Assembly: GCA_030427585.1 (NCBI GenBank) | Contig: JAUIBW010000011.1 | Span: 62,001-126,000, forward strand | Length of the DNA: 64,000 nucleotides | Source: Bacteroidia bacterium | Lineage (GTDB): Bacteria; Bacteroidota; Bacteroidia; Flavobacteriales; Flavobacteriaceae | Reading direction: 5' to 3' | In this document: in pieces, positions 7,953-19,000 of the stretch | How positions within the stretch are numbered: position 1 is the stretch's first letter | Layout of the letters: each line of letters opens with the position of its first letter | Notes under the pieces: model-generated | What the model saw: only the letters and a program-made list of their open reading frames with translations | Told to the model about the DNA's origin: nothing | Databases searched by the model: none | Made by a program: the position numbers and the translations under genes

Positions 7953-10367
7953 CTATTTTTTAGGTTTTTTGAATTTCTTATTGAGTATCCAAAGGATCAC
8001 TAGAATTAACAAGGCAATGATAAAAGCTAACCAACCGGGGATTCCAAATGTATCTTCAAGCCAATTTTGAATTTGACAAAGCATATTACAATCCTTTGAT
8101 TTTCCAAACCCTAGAGTACTCCCCTCATAAACCTTTACCTCTGAAATATGTATAGATATCTCAGGATCATTATTTCCATTAACCGTATCAAAGGTTATGG
8201 TATAGCTTCCGTCTCCATTATCAACCGTTTTCACATTGGTAATATCATTACCTTTAATACTAATTCCATTGGCAAAACCCGGCCCTACAAAACGTTGCTT
8301 ATTTCCTACTGTATATTTCGGGGCATATTGTAATTGAAATGTATTATCCCCTATTTGAGTAACTTGTTGAGGAGATATATTCGGATCTGGATCTCCAAAT
8401 CTTACGTACACGGTACGCCTCATCAAACGGTCAGTTTTTCCAATAGAATCATTAGAGGCAGATATTCTTGCAATAGTTTGGTAAACTCCAGACACATCGG
8501 TATCTGAAAATATTCCTTCATATTTTCCACCACCTGTATGTGACAGGTCCACTACATTCTCACCAAGATTTAAAGAATCTATCAAATCAGGGTTTTGTTC
8601 TATAAGCGCTAATAATTTTTCATATCCTACAGATCCAACATCTAAGCTGTCATTAACATCAACTTTAACTTGGGCTCTAGCCAATAAATCACCAATATCT
8701 TCTCCAGGTTTAAAAACAAGCACAGAAACATTGGCATCTTGGATAGGTATTTTTCTATAACTTAATTCAGTAAATATGTTCAATTGATCCCCTACTTTGA
8801 AATCATTGGCTTCTATATCATAATCATAATCTAATCTGTGATCATCTACCTGCGTTTTAATTTGATACGGTTTCCCTCCTCCGGTACCTGATCTCACCCG
8901 TACCGTCCATGTTCCTTTAGAAGTTTGTGGCAGAGTCGCACATCCTGCAAACTTTTTTAAATCTATGATCCCTAAGAGGCTATTGGTACCATTATTTGGT
9001 CCAAAGATGTATTTAATGGCAGGTTCATCATTACAAGTACCCGTTATCGGTAACCCATCTTTTTCTACCGTAAAAAAAGGTTCTTGATCTGGAGTGATGA
9101 GTTCAAAAAGAATTTTATCGATATTGGCATTAATTTCAAAATTATGCATGGGTGCCGAGGCTGAAGAACCTGAAGTGGATTCAGTACCTCTAGGAACCCT
9201 ACCATTTTGAACACCTACAGTTTGAGGGCTACTCCCTTTCAACATATTTTCAAATCCAGCATCAAAGAAATTTGCAATACCTGTTGTGGTATTAAAATCG
9301 ATACCATCACCTCCGGCATTAACTTCCTCCTGTAGTAAGAAAAAACGAGCTGTAGCTCCAGTGGGTGTGTTTTTTGTAGCTATTTCTTCTAGTAGATTGG
9401 CAGGAGCCCCCATTGCAGCTGCTCCTGTCGCAATAGTAACAATATGAATGGAGTCATCTGTATTGTTTAAAGATTCTCCATTGTCGGTTTCTTCTCCTAT
9501 ATTGAGACCAGCATCAACAACTTCATCCCCTCGATTTTGTTCTCCATCGGTAAATAGAAAAATAAGTTGCCTACTGTGGGCAGCGGCTGCTGAAAGTTTG
9601 TTTTTTCCAGATAATAAACCGTCACCCATTGCTGTCCAACCCCCAGGCGTTAATGTTATAATTTCACTGGTAAAATTAGAAGCATTTCCATCGATTGTAG
9701 TGAGAGAAGCTCCAAATCCTGGAGGAGGGGTATCTACTGTGGTATCGAAATAGGTAAGAGCAACTGAATCTCCTGGAACTTTAAAAGCATCTAATTTATT
9801 CACAAATAAATTGGCTGCTGTTTGAAGGATATCCATTCTTGTAATAGTACCTTCCCCATCATGTGGTGGATTCCCCATACTCCCTGATCTATCTAGCACA
9901 AAGGCTGCCGAAACTGGTTTACGCACAGGTATAACCACTTCAATTTCACTGGTGTCACCTCCGTTTTCAAATTCTAAAAATATAGTGTAAGAATCTTCAA
10001 CAATTGTGGATAGAGGGACTGTTGGGTCGGGGACCACATGAAGGATTTCTGCAGTACTATTTACAGTTACCTCTAAATCTGGGGATATGAAAGGGTCCTC
10101 TCCTCCAACAACCATTTTAAGTCCGCTACCATTAAGCGTAGTGGCATCTACGTTTGTCCAGATTACTATATTGCCTATACCTAATCCGCCTGGAGTAAGT
10201 GTAAGATCAAATGCAGCATCACCAACACCATAAGTATTGGCTGTTTCAAGAACATCAGTTCCCGGACTAAAAGGAATATTTTCTTGCCCAAAAAATTGAT
10301 AGGGCATCATAAAGCTCATTATAAGAATGAGTCCAATATTTTTAATAATTTTTAGTGTCGGTTTCAT
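7953..10367 (-). CDS. Secreted VWA-domain protein with C-terminal membrane anchor
   Basis: 804 aa. Residues 1-27 are a signal peptide (KIIKN, hydrophobic stretch, then FFGQE). A von Willebrand A domain starts at about 152, with MIDAS residues DRSGS at 159-163, a WTAMGDG segment supplying the Thr, and LFTDGEQ supplying the later Asp. A beta-rich region with paired cysteines follows. A transmembrane helix (WLAFIIALLILVILWI) and a KKFKKPKK tail end the chain, so most of it lies outside the cytoplasm. VWA domains with an intact MIDAS bind partner proteins through a metal ion. It lies 30 bp from the effector gene and 28 bp from the tape-measure gene, within the eCIS operon. A tether or receptor for the particle in the envelope is possible, but this is inference. 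Confidence 0.88.
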   Translation of the reverse strand: MKPTLKIIKNIGLILIMSFMMPYQFFGQENIPFSPGTDVLETANTYGVGDAAFDLTLTPGGLGIGNIVIWTNVDATTLNGSGLKMVVGGEDPFISPDLEVTVNSTAEILHVVPDPTVPLSTIVEDSYTIFLEFENGGDTSEIEVVIPVRKPVSAAFVLDRSGSMGNPPHDGEGTITRMDILQTAANLFVNKLDAFKVPGDSVALTYFDTTVDTPPPGFGASLTTIDGNASNFTSEIITLTPGGWTAMGDGLLSGKNKLSAAAAHSRQLIFLFTDGEQNRGDEVVDAGLNIGEETDNGESLNNTDDSIHIVTIATGAAAMGAPANLLEEIATKNTPTGATARFFLLQEEVNAGGDGIDFNTTTGIANFFDAGFENMLKGSSPQTVGVQNGRVPRGTESTSGSSASAPMHNFEINANIDKILFELITPDQEPFFTVEKDGLPITGTCNDEPAIKYIFGPNNGTNSLLGIIDLKKFAGCATLPQTSKGTWTVRVRSGTGGGKPYQIKTQVDDHRLDYDYDIEANDFKVGDQLNIFTELSYRKIPIQDANVSVLVFKPGEDIGDLLARAQVKVDVNDSLDVGSVGYEKLLALIEQNPDLIDSLNLGENVVDLSHTGGGKYEGIFSDTDVSGVYQTIARISASNDSIGKTDRLMRRTVYVRFGDPDPNISPQQVTQIGDNTFQLQYAPKYTVGNKQRFVGPGFANGISIKGNDITNVKTVDNGDGSYTITFDTVNGNNDPEISIHISEVKVYEGSTLGFGKSKDCNMLCQIQNWLEDTFGIPGWLAFIIALLILVILWILNKKFKKPKK

Positions 10368-10395
10368 ATATAAAGTTTTAATTGTGAGTAAAATT

Positions 10396-12054
10396 TTAAA
10401 TCCAGTTGATTTGTAAGAGTTCTTTCATCCATGGGAATTTTATCATTCCAATTCCCCAAGGTAAATGTTGTAGTAAAACATCCTGTGCTTTTTGCTCTAC
10501 ATAAAGTTGCCAACCTGTTTTCGTTTTTAGGAGTTTGCCAGATCTGTTTATAAACCCTTCCCTTAAACCATCAATAGATGTGCTTTTAAGTGCATCCCAG
10601 TGTTCTATAACCGATTTTAGTAATTTATTTGCTTCATTCAATTCGAAAGAATTTAGTTCTATTGAATGATCTATAACTGTATCCCAAGGCAACCCACACA
10701 GATGTTTGAACAATACACATTCATATTCTAAGTACTCTATATTTCCTGTACAGAGAAATGCAAGAAGCTGAATTGCTTTTTGGGTAGAATATTCGGTTTT
10801 CCAATCGTTACTTTTTAATAGGGATAGATTTTTAAAAAAAGACCCTAAAAAAGGATATAAAAGTACAATTCCGGCGTAATGTACATATACTCCTTCTTCC
10901 TCCTCTATTCTTACAGTTGATTCTAACGCATTATATTGCTCTTTTTTTTCATTTAAGGGTTTTTCTTCTCTTTTAACACTGTAGGTATTATAAGTTTTTT
11001 CATGTTCAGCAGTTTTTACATTTACGTTATTCTTAGAATGAGCTAAGCTCAAATCTATCTTCACCTCTTCAGCATCTTTATCTTCTAAAAGAATTGAGAC
11101 TATTTCTTCTTTAAACTTTGTTACCGGAATTTGAGGCCATATCTCTTGTATTTCATTAAAAAAAAGAGAGAATACTTTATCTGAATCAAAATTTATTAAG
11201 AACTTCTTATTATGAAAGTAAGTATGTGAAAGCAATAACTTTAAAAACTGTATTTCAGGTTTTTTTATAGTTTTTTTAATGATACCATGATGTACAATAA
11301 TAGTCTCCCAAAATGCAATTCTAAATTCTTTTTCTTGATTCTTTTGAAAGACAGTTTTCTCAAAAATTTTGTATAGGATGGGTAAATGATCTAGAAATAT
11401 CTTGTATGGCACTCCCACAGTACTTAAGACAAGGGCTATTTCCTTATCCTGAAAAGTAACTAAAAACCGTATACGGGCATTCGATTTTTTTTGAAGTATA
11501 GTGATCAATCTTTCAGTCTTTTTCACGTCCAATTGATGTATATATTCTTTACTAATTTGTGGTAACATATTCAAATCACACCACCATGGGAAGTATCCTT
11601 TTTCAAAATAGAATATGAAAGCATTTTCAAGAACATCTATATGAGTGTATGTGTTTGGCAATTTTGAGGATACGTCTACTTTATTTGTTCCCGCTATTGT
11701 ACCAAACTTATTGGCCAAAATATTTTTAGGTTTGTTTGAAGTTTTTGTAGAAACCGTTTTGGAGTTTTTTTGCAAGAAGAATCTTTTTTTAAGTTGTTCC
11801 TGTAAAGCAAAAGCTAAGCGTTCTTTTAAAACATTTTCCCAGTTTGTGGATCTAATATTTCCCAAATCAATTTCTAAACTATCAATGAATATATATTCAT
11901 TATTGTGATATTTCTGAATTTTATTTTCAATAACAGTACATAATTCTGTTGTGCAATACTGAGTGACATCTTCGCTTAACGAGTCGGAAGATGCATTCTC
12001 ATTGATATTAATATCGAAAAACAACTGTCTTATTATGTTATCGTATGATTTCAT
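10396..12054 (-). CDS. eCIS tape measure protein (Afp14-like, CIS_TMP)
   Basis: 552 aa. The first 95 residues match the N-terminal pattern of contractile injection tape measure proteins: IIRQLFFDI, then IFIDSLEIDLGNI near 53-66, then WENVLKERLAFALQEQL. The rest is helical, with a lysine-rich linker and the conserved C-terminal GIVLLYPFLGSFFKNL...KAIQLLAFLCTG block (about 390-435). In AFP the equivalent protein sets tube and sheath length. Its ATG directly follows the stop of the Afp12-like gene, so translation is probably coupled. No signal peptide is present; it would act in the cytoplasm during assembly. The length is in the range of a short particle. Confidence 0.85.
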   Translation of the reverse strand: MKSYDNIIRQLFFDININENASSDSLSEDVTQYCTTELCTVIENKIQKYHNNEYIFIDSLEIDLGNIRSTNWENVLKERLAFALQEQLKKRFFLQKNSKTVSTKTSNKPKNILANKFGTIAGTNKVDVSSKLPNTYTHIDVLENAFIFYFEKGYFPWWCDLNMLPQISKEYIHQLDVKKTERLITILQKKSNARIRFLVTFQDKEIALVLSTVGVPYKIFLDHLPILYKIFEKTVFQKNQEKEFRIAFWETIIVHHGIIKKTIKKPEIQFLKLLLSHTYFHNKKFLINFDSDKVFSLFFNEIQEIWPQIPVTKFKEEIVSILLEDKDAEEVKIDLSLAHSKNNVNVKTAEHEKTYNTYSVKREEKPLNEKKEQYNALESTVRIEEEEGVYVHYAGIVLLYPFLGSFFKNLSLLKSNDWKTEYSTQKAIQLLAFLCTGNIEYLEYECVLFKHLCGLPWDTVIDHSIELNSFELNEANKLLKSVIEHWDALKSTSIDGLREGFINRSGKLLKTKTGWQLYVEQKAQDVLLQHLPWGIGMIKFPWMKELLQINWI

Positions 12055-15000
12055 TTATACAGATATTTGATAAATTTCATTCAGTATCATAATTAATTCA
12101 CTTCTTCTATCACTGAGTACGTTTGTAGGTGTTGATGCATCTTCTTTGGCTTCAAGCCATGCTCTCCATCGAGCTGTAAAATTGTTTAGAGAGGGTGTAT
12201 TTGCATTTTCAACACCGGTATTGATATCTAACCAGTATATGCCTGCCAGTATATGAGCAGGAGTTTCTTCATTAATTTGTTTCACAACAAGATTTCGAAA
12301 TTTTTCATTTTGAAATTGTGCCGGAATTGAGGGCATTGGTTCCATTTCTATAGTAAAGTCCCTTTCAAAACCAGAAGGAAGTATAATACTAATCCTCATA
12401 GAATACGGATTAGAAATATTATTAGTTTCATTTATCGGAATTTCCAAATCACTTGTATCTCCCTCGTTGGGTCGCAAAAGAATGTGTTCTACAATATATA
12501 GTCCACTTCCAATTTCTTTTAACTCTCTAATGATGTGCCTTACGTTTGTTCTTGCTACAAATTCATCATTTGTAGGAGGAAGAGGTGAGGTCGCTACATA
12601 AGCTGGTAAATTGCCTGGTTCTGGTTGAAATCCTATTAAATATGTTATAGGAGACACACCTTGAGGTTCTACAGAATAATGATCTCTATTAATACCCTGC
12701 CGTATAGTTTCTCTAGCTTCATTTTGTGCGTCTAAAGCATTGGGGTAATTACCAACACTTTGTAATATCACATCACTATTACTATTAATAATCTCGAAAA
12801 TAAAATTAGGTCCGTCGGAAACAATCTGTATAAAATCATCTACTTCATTATGTAACGTTCTTCTATTCAAATTTCTAAGGCCTAGTGCGCTAAGTAGTCG
12901 TTTAGATAATCCTGCTGTATTTTCTGTGTCCCAAGCCTCCTCGCCATAATTTAAAGCTATAAATCGATTTTTACTCTGCCCCGGGAACACACTTAAGTAG
13001 TTAATCTTATCTAAAATAAGATCATGAGCTATTTCAAGTTGTCTTAAATTAAGTTGAGATGAATTATCGACCGTTAAAGAACTTTCTTCATACCTGAACG
13101 AAATATAATGTTCTAAAGAAGACCCAAATCTTGCCATTAAATGATCGAGAAACCGGTTTCTACGATCTAGAAAAATAACATTAGACTCGAAGATCTCATC
13201 TAGAGCCTGTTGATAATCATTTAAAGGATCGTTTTTAAAATCTTCCCAACTTTGCCCGCTATCTAAAAAATCAATCAATAGTCTTTCATAGTAAGGAATA
13301 TCATATAAAGGATTTTTAAAATAAGTATTAGTAACATTAGTATCTATTGAGAATAGATCATTAATATGATATAATTGATTTGAATAACTGGCCAGTAATT
13401 GATCAATTATTGTTAGATATGCTCTAAACTGTTCTACTTTTGCTCTATGTTCTTCAGGATAAGTATCAGATAATACATTTTTTCCCAAACCAAAAGTGGC
13501 TGGGAATTCATGTTGAATAGAGTAATAGTCTGATAATGTAGTTAAAGATTGACCAGACGGAATAGCTGGAAGATTAGAAACAGTATTAGAAGTTTGAAGG
13601 GTTGTTCTTAATTCTTCTAATAAGCTAATCACCAAATCGTAATTGTAGTTTAGTTCGACTTTTCCATTATAAAATTGTATGTTAGATTTATTAAAACTGA
13701 ATCTGGGTTTAACCAATTCTGACTTAGCAAGTACCAAACAATCGGTAACTTTTTCTTCTACCACCTTGTTGTTTCTGTAATTAGAAATAGTAATAGATGA
13801 AATCGCAATCACTTGATTATCAATAACATTTGTTATTTCTGTAGAGTTTTTTAGAGCAGTTTTGATAATTAGATTAACTAAATCTGATATGTATACTGTA
13901 CTGTTTCTATTATCAGTACCTCCTCTCGATAGGTCATTGAGTACAGTATCGTCTAGAAAACCATTTGCTAATAAGGGGCCTTCAAAAATGTTTTCATAAG
14001 AGATATTCTTGGCTTCTAATTCACTAAGAGATGCAAAAAGTATTGGAGGCCTGAAGAAATTTTCAAGTTCAAACAAAACTGAAGCCAGATATTTTTCTAG
14101 ATTTAGTGTTTTCAAAACTTCAATTCTAACATCCAGACCAATCTCTTGAATTCTAACCGCCTTTATATCTCGTATATCTTCCCCTAAATTGCGATAAGCT
14201 CTCAACTTCTGCCAAATATTATTTTCAATGGCTGAGGCTGCTACTACTTTTCTGTTAAATAAATCGACAAAGGAGTCATTTCCGGTATCAGACAACAGCG
14301 CAATGATTTCATTTTCTACAGTAGTAGTTTCTAGAGGATCTGCACCAATTGATGGGTTTACAGATATGATAACCGTAAATGACGTAGTCGAAATGGTATT
14401 ATAGGTAATTTCTAATTCTGCCGAGTAATCATTTTCTTCTCCCGAAGGAGGTGTTAATAAGATACTAGAAGACCCAGGACTAGTGATATCATCTATAGTA
14501 ACTATTTCTCGAAAAACATTTGAATCTTCTTCATCCCAAAAAGGAAAGAAAACACCTATCGTAAAATTCTGATCTCCACTTCCTATATTAATGGTAATAT
14601 TTTTTTCGATGATACTACTATTAATATCTCCCAATATATCGTCTTCGTCCAATTCTAATAATACATCGTACAAACCATTAATATTATCGGTTTCTCCTAT
14701 AGATAGTGGAATAACCCAAGCATTCCTGACACCTTCTGTATCGATTAGTATTTTTCGATAATCTTTAACTGTAGTTGGGTGAACAGGTAAAATCTCTTCG
14801 GCACCAAATAGTACACTAGAAGAATTTTGTTGACTACTAGCCAAAATATCTTTAATATCGAGATCGGCTTTTAATGAAAGTTCGGTAAGCGCAAAACAAA
14901 AAGCTTCCAATAGGGTGATCCCTGGATCATGCACATTATGATCTGTCCAGGTAGTTCCCGAATATTGTTGAAGAAGTCGAATCCCTTCTTGTCGTAAAAA

Positions 15001-15066
15001 CGAAAAATCTTCACCCTTTTTTAATATCGGAGATTTAAGAATTTGCTGTTTCGCGTTCATATTCAT
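12055..15066 (-). CDS. eCIS baseplate wedge protein (Afp12-like)
   Basis: 1003 aa. The N-terminus contains the family signature YSGTTWTDHNVHDPGITLLEAFCFALTEL split by a few residues (positions 36-64), which is typical of Afp12/Pvc12 baseplate proteins. The C-terminal part has LGLRNLNRRTLHNE and VEHILLRP blocks also found in this family. In AFP-type particles this protein pairs with Afp11 to form the wedge ring around the spike. A second Met at residue 3 could be the true start. It overlaps the upstream 75-aa gene by 32 bp and abuts the tape-measure gene. Confidence 0.9.
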   Translation of the reverse strand: MNMNAKQQILKSPILKKGEDFSFLRQEGIRLLQQYSGTTWTDHNVHDPGITLLEAFCFALTELSLKADLDIKDILASSQQNSSSVLFGAEEILPVHPTTVKDYRKILIDTEGVRNAWVIPLSIGETDNINGLYDVLLELDEDDILGDINSSIIEKNITINIGSGDQNFTIGVFFPFWDEEDSNVFREIVTIDDITSPGSSSILLTPPSGEENDYSAELEITYNTISTTSFTVIISVNPSIGADPLETTTVENEIIALLSDTGNDSFVDLFNRKVVAASAIENNIWQKLRAYRNLGEDIRDIKAVRIQEIGLDVRIEVLKTLNLEKYLASVLFELENFFRPPILFASLSELEAKNISYENIFEGPLLANGFLDDTVLNDLSRGGTDNRNSTVYISDLVNLIIKTALKNSTEITNVIDNQVIAISSITISNYRNNKVVEEKVTDCLVLAKSELVKPRFSFNKSNIQFYNGKVELNYNYDLVISLLEELRTTLQTSNTVSNLPAIPSGQSLTTLSDYYSIQHEFPATFGLGKNVLSDTYPEEHRAKVEQFRAYLTIIDQLLASYSNQLYHINDLFSIDTNVTNTYFKNPLYDIPYYERLLIDFLDSGQSWEDFKNDPLNDYQQALDEIFESNVIFLDRRNRFLDHLMARFGSSLEHYISFRYEESSLTVDNSSQLNLRQLEIAHDLILDKINYLSVFPGQSKNRFIALNYGEEAWDTENTAGLSKRLLSALGLRNLNRRTLHNEVDDFIQIVSDGPNFIFEIINSNSDVILQSVGNYPNALDAQNEARETIRQGINRDHYSVEPQGVSPITYLIGFQPEPGNLPAYVATSPLPPTNDEFVARTNVRHIIRELKEIGSGLYIVEHILLRPNEGDTSDLEIPINETNNISNPYSMRISIILPSGFERDFTIEMEPMPSIPAQFQNEKFRNLVVKQINEETPAHILAGIYWLDINTGVENANTPSLNNFTARWRAWLEAKEDASTPTNVLSDRRSELIMILNEIYQISV

Positions 15067-15262
15067 TCATTTCTTTATCAGACTGTATTTTATGATCATT
15101 AAGTGCTAATTCTGTTTGAACCTTGATGTTTTGAATAAGTTCATATACCTGCACATAGGGCATAGAACCTAAAGCTCCAAGTATTTGATTGATTGACCCT
15201 AGTGATAAGGACAAATGAATCTTTTTTTGTTCGACCGATTTCTTTGTGTTTTCTGAATTCAT
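15035..15262 (-). CDS. Small conserved eCIS/phage-like protein
   Basis: 75 aa. The core reads LSLGSINQILGALGSMPYVQVYELI followed by Q-containing helix, resembling a family of short phage proteins with an INxxLxALGxxPxxxVxxLI pattern. It is predicted to be two helices with no membrane segment. It overlaps the Afp12-like gene by 32 bp, which supports it being real and translated in coupling. Its role in the particle is not known to me; position between fibre and baseplate genes suggests assembly or baseplate. Confidence 0.72.
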   Translation of the reverse strand: MNSENTKKSVEQKKIHLSLSLGSINQILGALGSMPYVQVYELIQNIKVQTELALNDHKIQSDKEMNEYERETANS

Positions 15263-15291
15263 GATTGCTTTATTTGGTTGTCTCGTAATTT

Positions 15292-16077
15292 TTATCCGCC
15301 AAGTGCACTTACTCGAGAATCCAATTCATTTAATAATTCTCTTATATTCATTACCTCAGATCCATTTACCATTACTATTTCGCCATTAATAAAAAGATTA
15401 GCATTAGGATGATTATTCTGATTTGTATTACTTACAGTTCCGCCAATGACAACATTTCCTGTGTCATCTTCAATTTGCATTCTAACCAGATTTCCATTTT
15501 GAGTAAACCGGATGGTTTCGGTTAAAGGAGCATTAATATTTACATCCCCATCTGCTCTTTGTCGTAATGCATATTCGGTATCATTTGCTCTTTCAAAATG
15601 ACTAAAATGGGCACGATCTGCCGATGTACCAGTGGATCTGTCATGAATCACAGCACTTCCCATCCTTACTTGATTTGCTACGCCATTATTTACACCAATT
15701 CTCACTTCAAATAAATAATCTGTCGGTGTAGCATCACCTGTTCCTATACCAACATTCCCTCCATTATAAGCTACGTTTGGGCCATTCGAAATCGGAGCAA
15801 ATACTCCTCCAGAGCCAGGATCTCCTAGCGGACGCCAATTATTCCCTTCTCTAAACTCGAATACACCTCCAAAAAAGCGTATTGTACCGTTGGTATCGTC
15901 ACTTGTACTTCCTACTCGTATCGCATTGTCAAATACATAATTACTATCTTCAAGACTTATAGGATCATCTTCATAATTGATAAACGAATCCCATACATCA
16001 TTAAAAGCATTTTGATCTGGCCGCTCTCCATTAGAAAAAGGCCCTTCAAAAAGATAAGTTCTACTTCGCTGTGTCAT
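15292..16077 (-). CDS. Tail-fibre-like eCIS protein
   Basis: 261 aa. The N-terminus has the GxRPxxxxFxDxxDS motif (about 17-32) that is also present in the 189-aa protein at 20522-21091, suggesting a common docking segment. The middle contains NVGIGT and repeated short beta strands typical of phage fibre shafts (NVVIGG near 215), and the end (REL LNELDSRV) is a heptad stretch that could trimerise. This fits a short fibre or baseplate-peripheral protein in the Afp13 niche, although it is far shorter than Afp13 and lacks a recognisable receptor-binding tip. It is placed between Afp11 and Afp12, 12 bp after the Afp11-like stop. Confidence 0.68.
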   Translation of the reverse strand: MTQRSRTYLFEGPFSNGERPDQNAFNDVWDSFINYEDDPISLEDSNYVFDNAIRVGSTSDDTNGTIRFFGGVFEFREGNNWRPLGDPGSGGVFAPISNGPNVAYNGGNVGIGTGDATPTDYLFEVRIGVNNGVANQVRMGSAVIHDRSTGTSADRAHFSHFERANDTEYALRQRADGDVNINAPLTETIRFTQNGNLVRMQIEDDTGNVVIGGTVSNTNQNNHPNANLFINGEIVMVNGSEVMNIRELLNELDSRVSALGG

Positions 16078-16089
16078 GATCTTTACTAA

Positions 16090-19000
16090 TTAATTACTAC
16101 TGTTTTCATCATTGATAATAAAATCTACATCTATGGTCATAAATCCTATGCCTAAAGATGAAGCTCCTGAGCATTGATATTCATCGGGTCTTAACGGTTG
16201 TATTCGATGATTTAATGCCGAAACTAAAATAGAGCGTGAGCTTGTTGCACAGGCCACATTCACATCACTTCCAACTATAAAATTGGAGTTAATCGTCATA
16301 TCTTGTATTCCTAAAACTATGTCGGGTGATATTTGAAAATCTTCTTCAATAATCAATTCTCCTAACCCCGGTTCTACCTCTCCTAAATGCTTATGATACA
16401 ATTCGAAATCGACTACATAATCAACATAATTTTTACTCTCTATGAATTGAAGAATAGAAGATTTGTAAATAGCCCCACCAATTTCGATATCTACTCCATC
16501 TACAAAGGCCCATGGTGACAAGAATTGCTTTAATTCTTCATTTAATAGATTGCTATAAAACCCTGGATCAAAACCTGAATTAAATCCTATTTTGGCATCT
16601 ACAAGTATACTCTCATATATAGGAAGCTCTACATTAACTTTTACAAAAGGAGAAATATAGAGCTCTACAAAGCTTTTGATTGCATCTAAAGTAAGTTGAC
16701 TTGTATTAGGTTCAAAAGGGTTTATACTATCTTTATTTCGAAGATTAGATACTACTATTAATGTTACAGAACCTGCTTCGGTAGTCGAATTACTATCGGT
16801 ATGAGCAAGACATTTGACTTTGTAAATATTTGGAAAAGCTTCTAAAATCATGCGCTCATAATCCCAAAGTTGAATAGATCTATTCTTATGTCTAAGCCTT
16901 TCTGCTACTCGTGTTGTGTATGAAGGAGTGGGTTCATTAGGAAAACCACCTACAGATTTTAAGGGTTGTTCGACTTTTTTTATTTCTTTAACTCGGTTTA
17001 ATAAGCTTGAAATACTTTCTGCTGGTAAAGGTTCTTTAAGGTGAGCATCATAATCCTCATCTTCAATTTTCAATGTAGCGTTAATCGCATTAGAATATAT
17101 ATTTTTGAGTTTATTGGCTCCCTGGGCAGCCTCAGATATTGTTGCTTTTATCCAGAATAAATTACCGGATAGAAAACTATCGGTGTTGGTTGCATTTTTT
17201 GGAATAACCAAAGAAATGATTCCAGATTGTTTAAATCCAGAAGTACCGTCTGCCAAAATCTCTTGTGCAGATAATGGTATCCACGTTTCTTGGGAAAAAT
17301 AATTCCATGATATATTTTCTGGAGGAAGAATCACCGATCTTTTCGCTGTTCCTTCTTCTATATCAAATAACAAATTAAGTGTTTGCGGAGGTGAAAAACC
17401 ATCTAACCCTATGATTAAACTTCCCTCATCTTCAAAGGTTGGTACTAATTCCCTATGAAATTGTGCATCTAGCTGTCGAAAACCAAATGGCCCCACCTGA
17501 AATAGGTTTTCATATTCATTTTGAGAATTAATAACAATAGTCTTTCTTGCAGTGTAATTAAGAGTAAGTTCTTTTATGGTTGGTGTGTAAGGCTGATTAG
17601 GCAATACCGGAGGTGGAGGATTACCAGGCTCTATAGGGTCATATGTAGCTAATGCAATTGCCTGTTCTGTGTATAATTGTGGAAATTCCTTATGCCCAAA
17701 AGTTTTAAATGGTTCAACATCCTCTAAACCTAATAGTTCTATTTTTATAAATCCTCTTTCTGTTTGAGTAGTATAAGGTTTTAAATCTTCTACAGATGGG
17801 GCGTCTTTATAAGCCATATTTACATCAAATTGAGTGGCTTTTACTTCAATAGTTTTTGAAAGGTTAGCATCACCTGTATTAAACAAAGTCTCCCGAACCT
17901 TAAGTAAATTATCCCATGATTTATTTAATAATAAGTATATGTCTGAAATGAAACTATCATTACCAAAATCATCACTAATATCATATTGAGAATAATGATT
18001 CACAAATTGTGCATCTGGTATGTCATGCCATAATATCTCTACACTTAATGAAGAAAGTCTTTTTCTGAAAACCTCAGCATTCCCAATATAAAAACTACTA
18101 TTAACCAATGGTTGAGGACCAAAAGGGAGAAAAGGGTTCTCAGAATTTAAAACACCTATATCGCTCTGGAGTAGGTTGTTTTTTAATCCATTTGCTGCAA
18201 CATTGATATCTACAGAATCTACTTTCAGATCTTTTAGAGCATCATACCCAGGTGATCCTGTCTTCAAAAATATCTTTAATAATGGAGATTGGGTAGGATA
18301 TGATTCTTCATGTATTTCAGAATCATAAAAAGTAAAAGCCGGTTGGTCATTATTTATTTTAATTTCCAATCTCAACTGCCTTTCTATCAAAGAAATATCT
18401 GCAATATAGGATATTGGCTCTTCCCAACCTTTTTCACCACTATAATATATCGTAAAACTATTGTTTAGTGAGTTAATATTTGTAAAATCAGAATCTGACG
18501 AAAAATTAATATCTAAGGTAATATCACGTTCACCTTCTTTTAATAAAAAGGTAAAACTACTTATAGCAAATCCAATAGCGGCATCAGTCATTGTGCGCTC
18601 TTCAATGGCGAGTTTATTTTGAGATTCGCCAAATGATGGCCAGAACGAAATGCTTTCATCTAAAGGTTCTCCTAGTCCATCTTTTGAATTTGCAAATGGA
18701 GCAATTCGAATAACAGTATTATTTTTTACCTCATCTAAGTAAATGGTTTTAATACTTTGAATTTGTGCTCTAGAAATCACAGATTCTTTATCTGCTTCAT
18801 ATATCAAGGGGTTTCCGTTTATATCTTTTCCTGCATTAAACTGGGTATTTTTTTTTAACAAGAATTCATCAAAACTGTTACTTTTTGCCAAACCTAAAAC
18901 TAATTGAACTTGATCAGAAATGGCTTTTTGAGGTTGTATTTTCAGAACTTCTTTATAATAGTAGTCTAAGTGTTTTTGAGTAATTGTATTGATTTCATTT

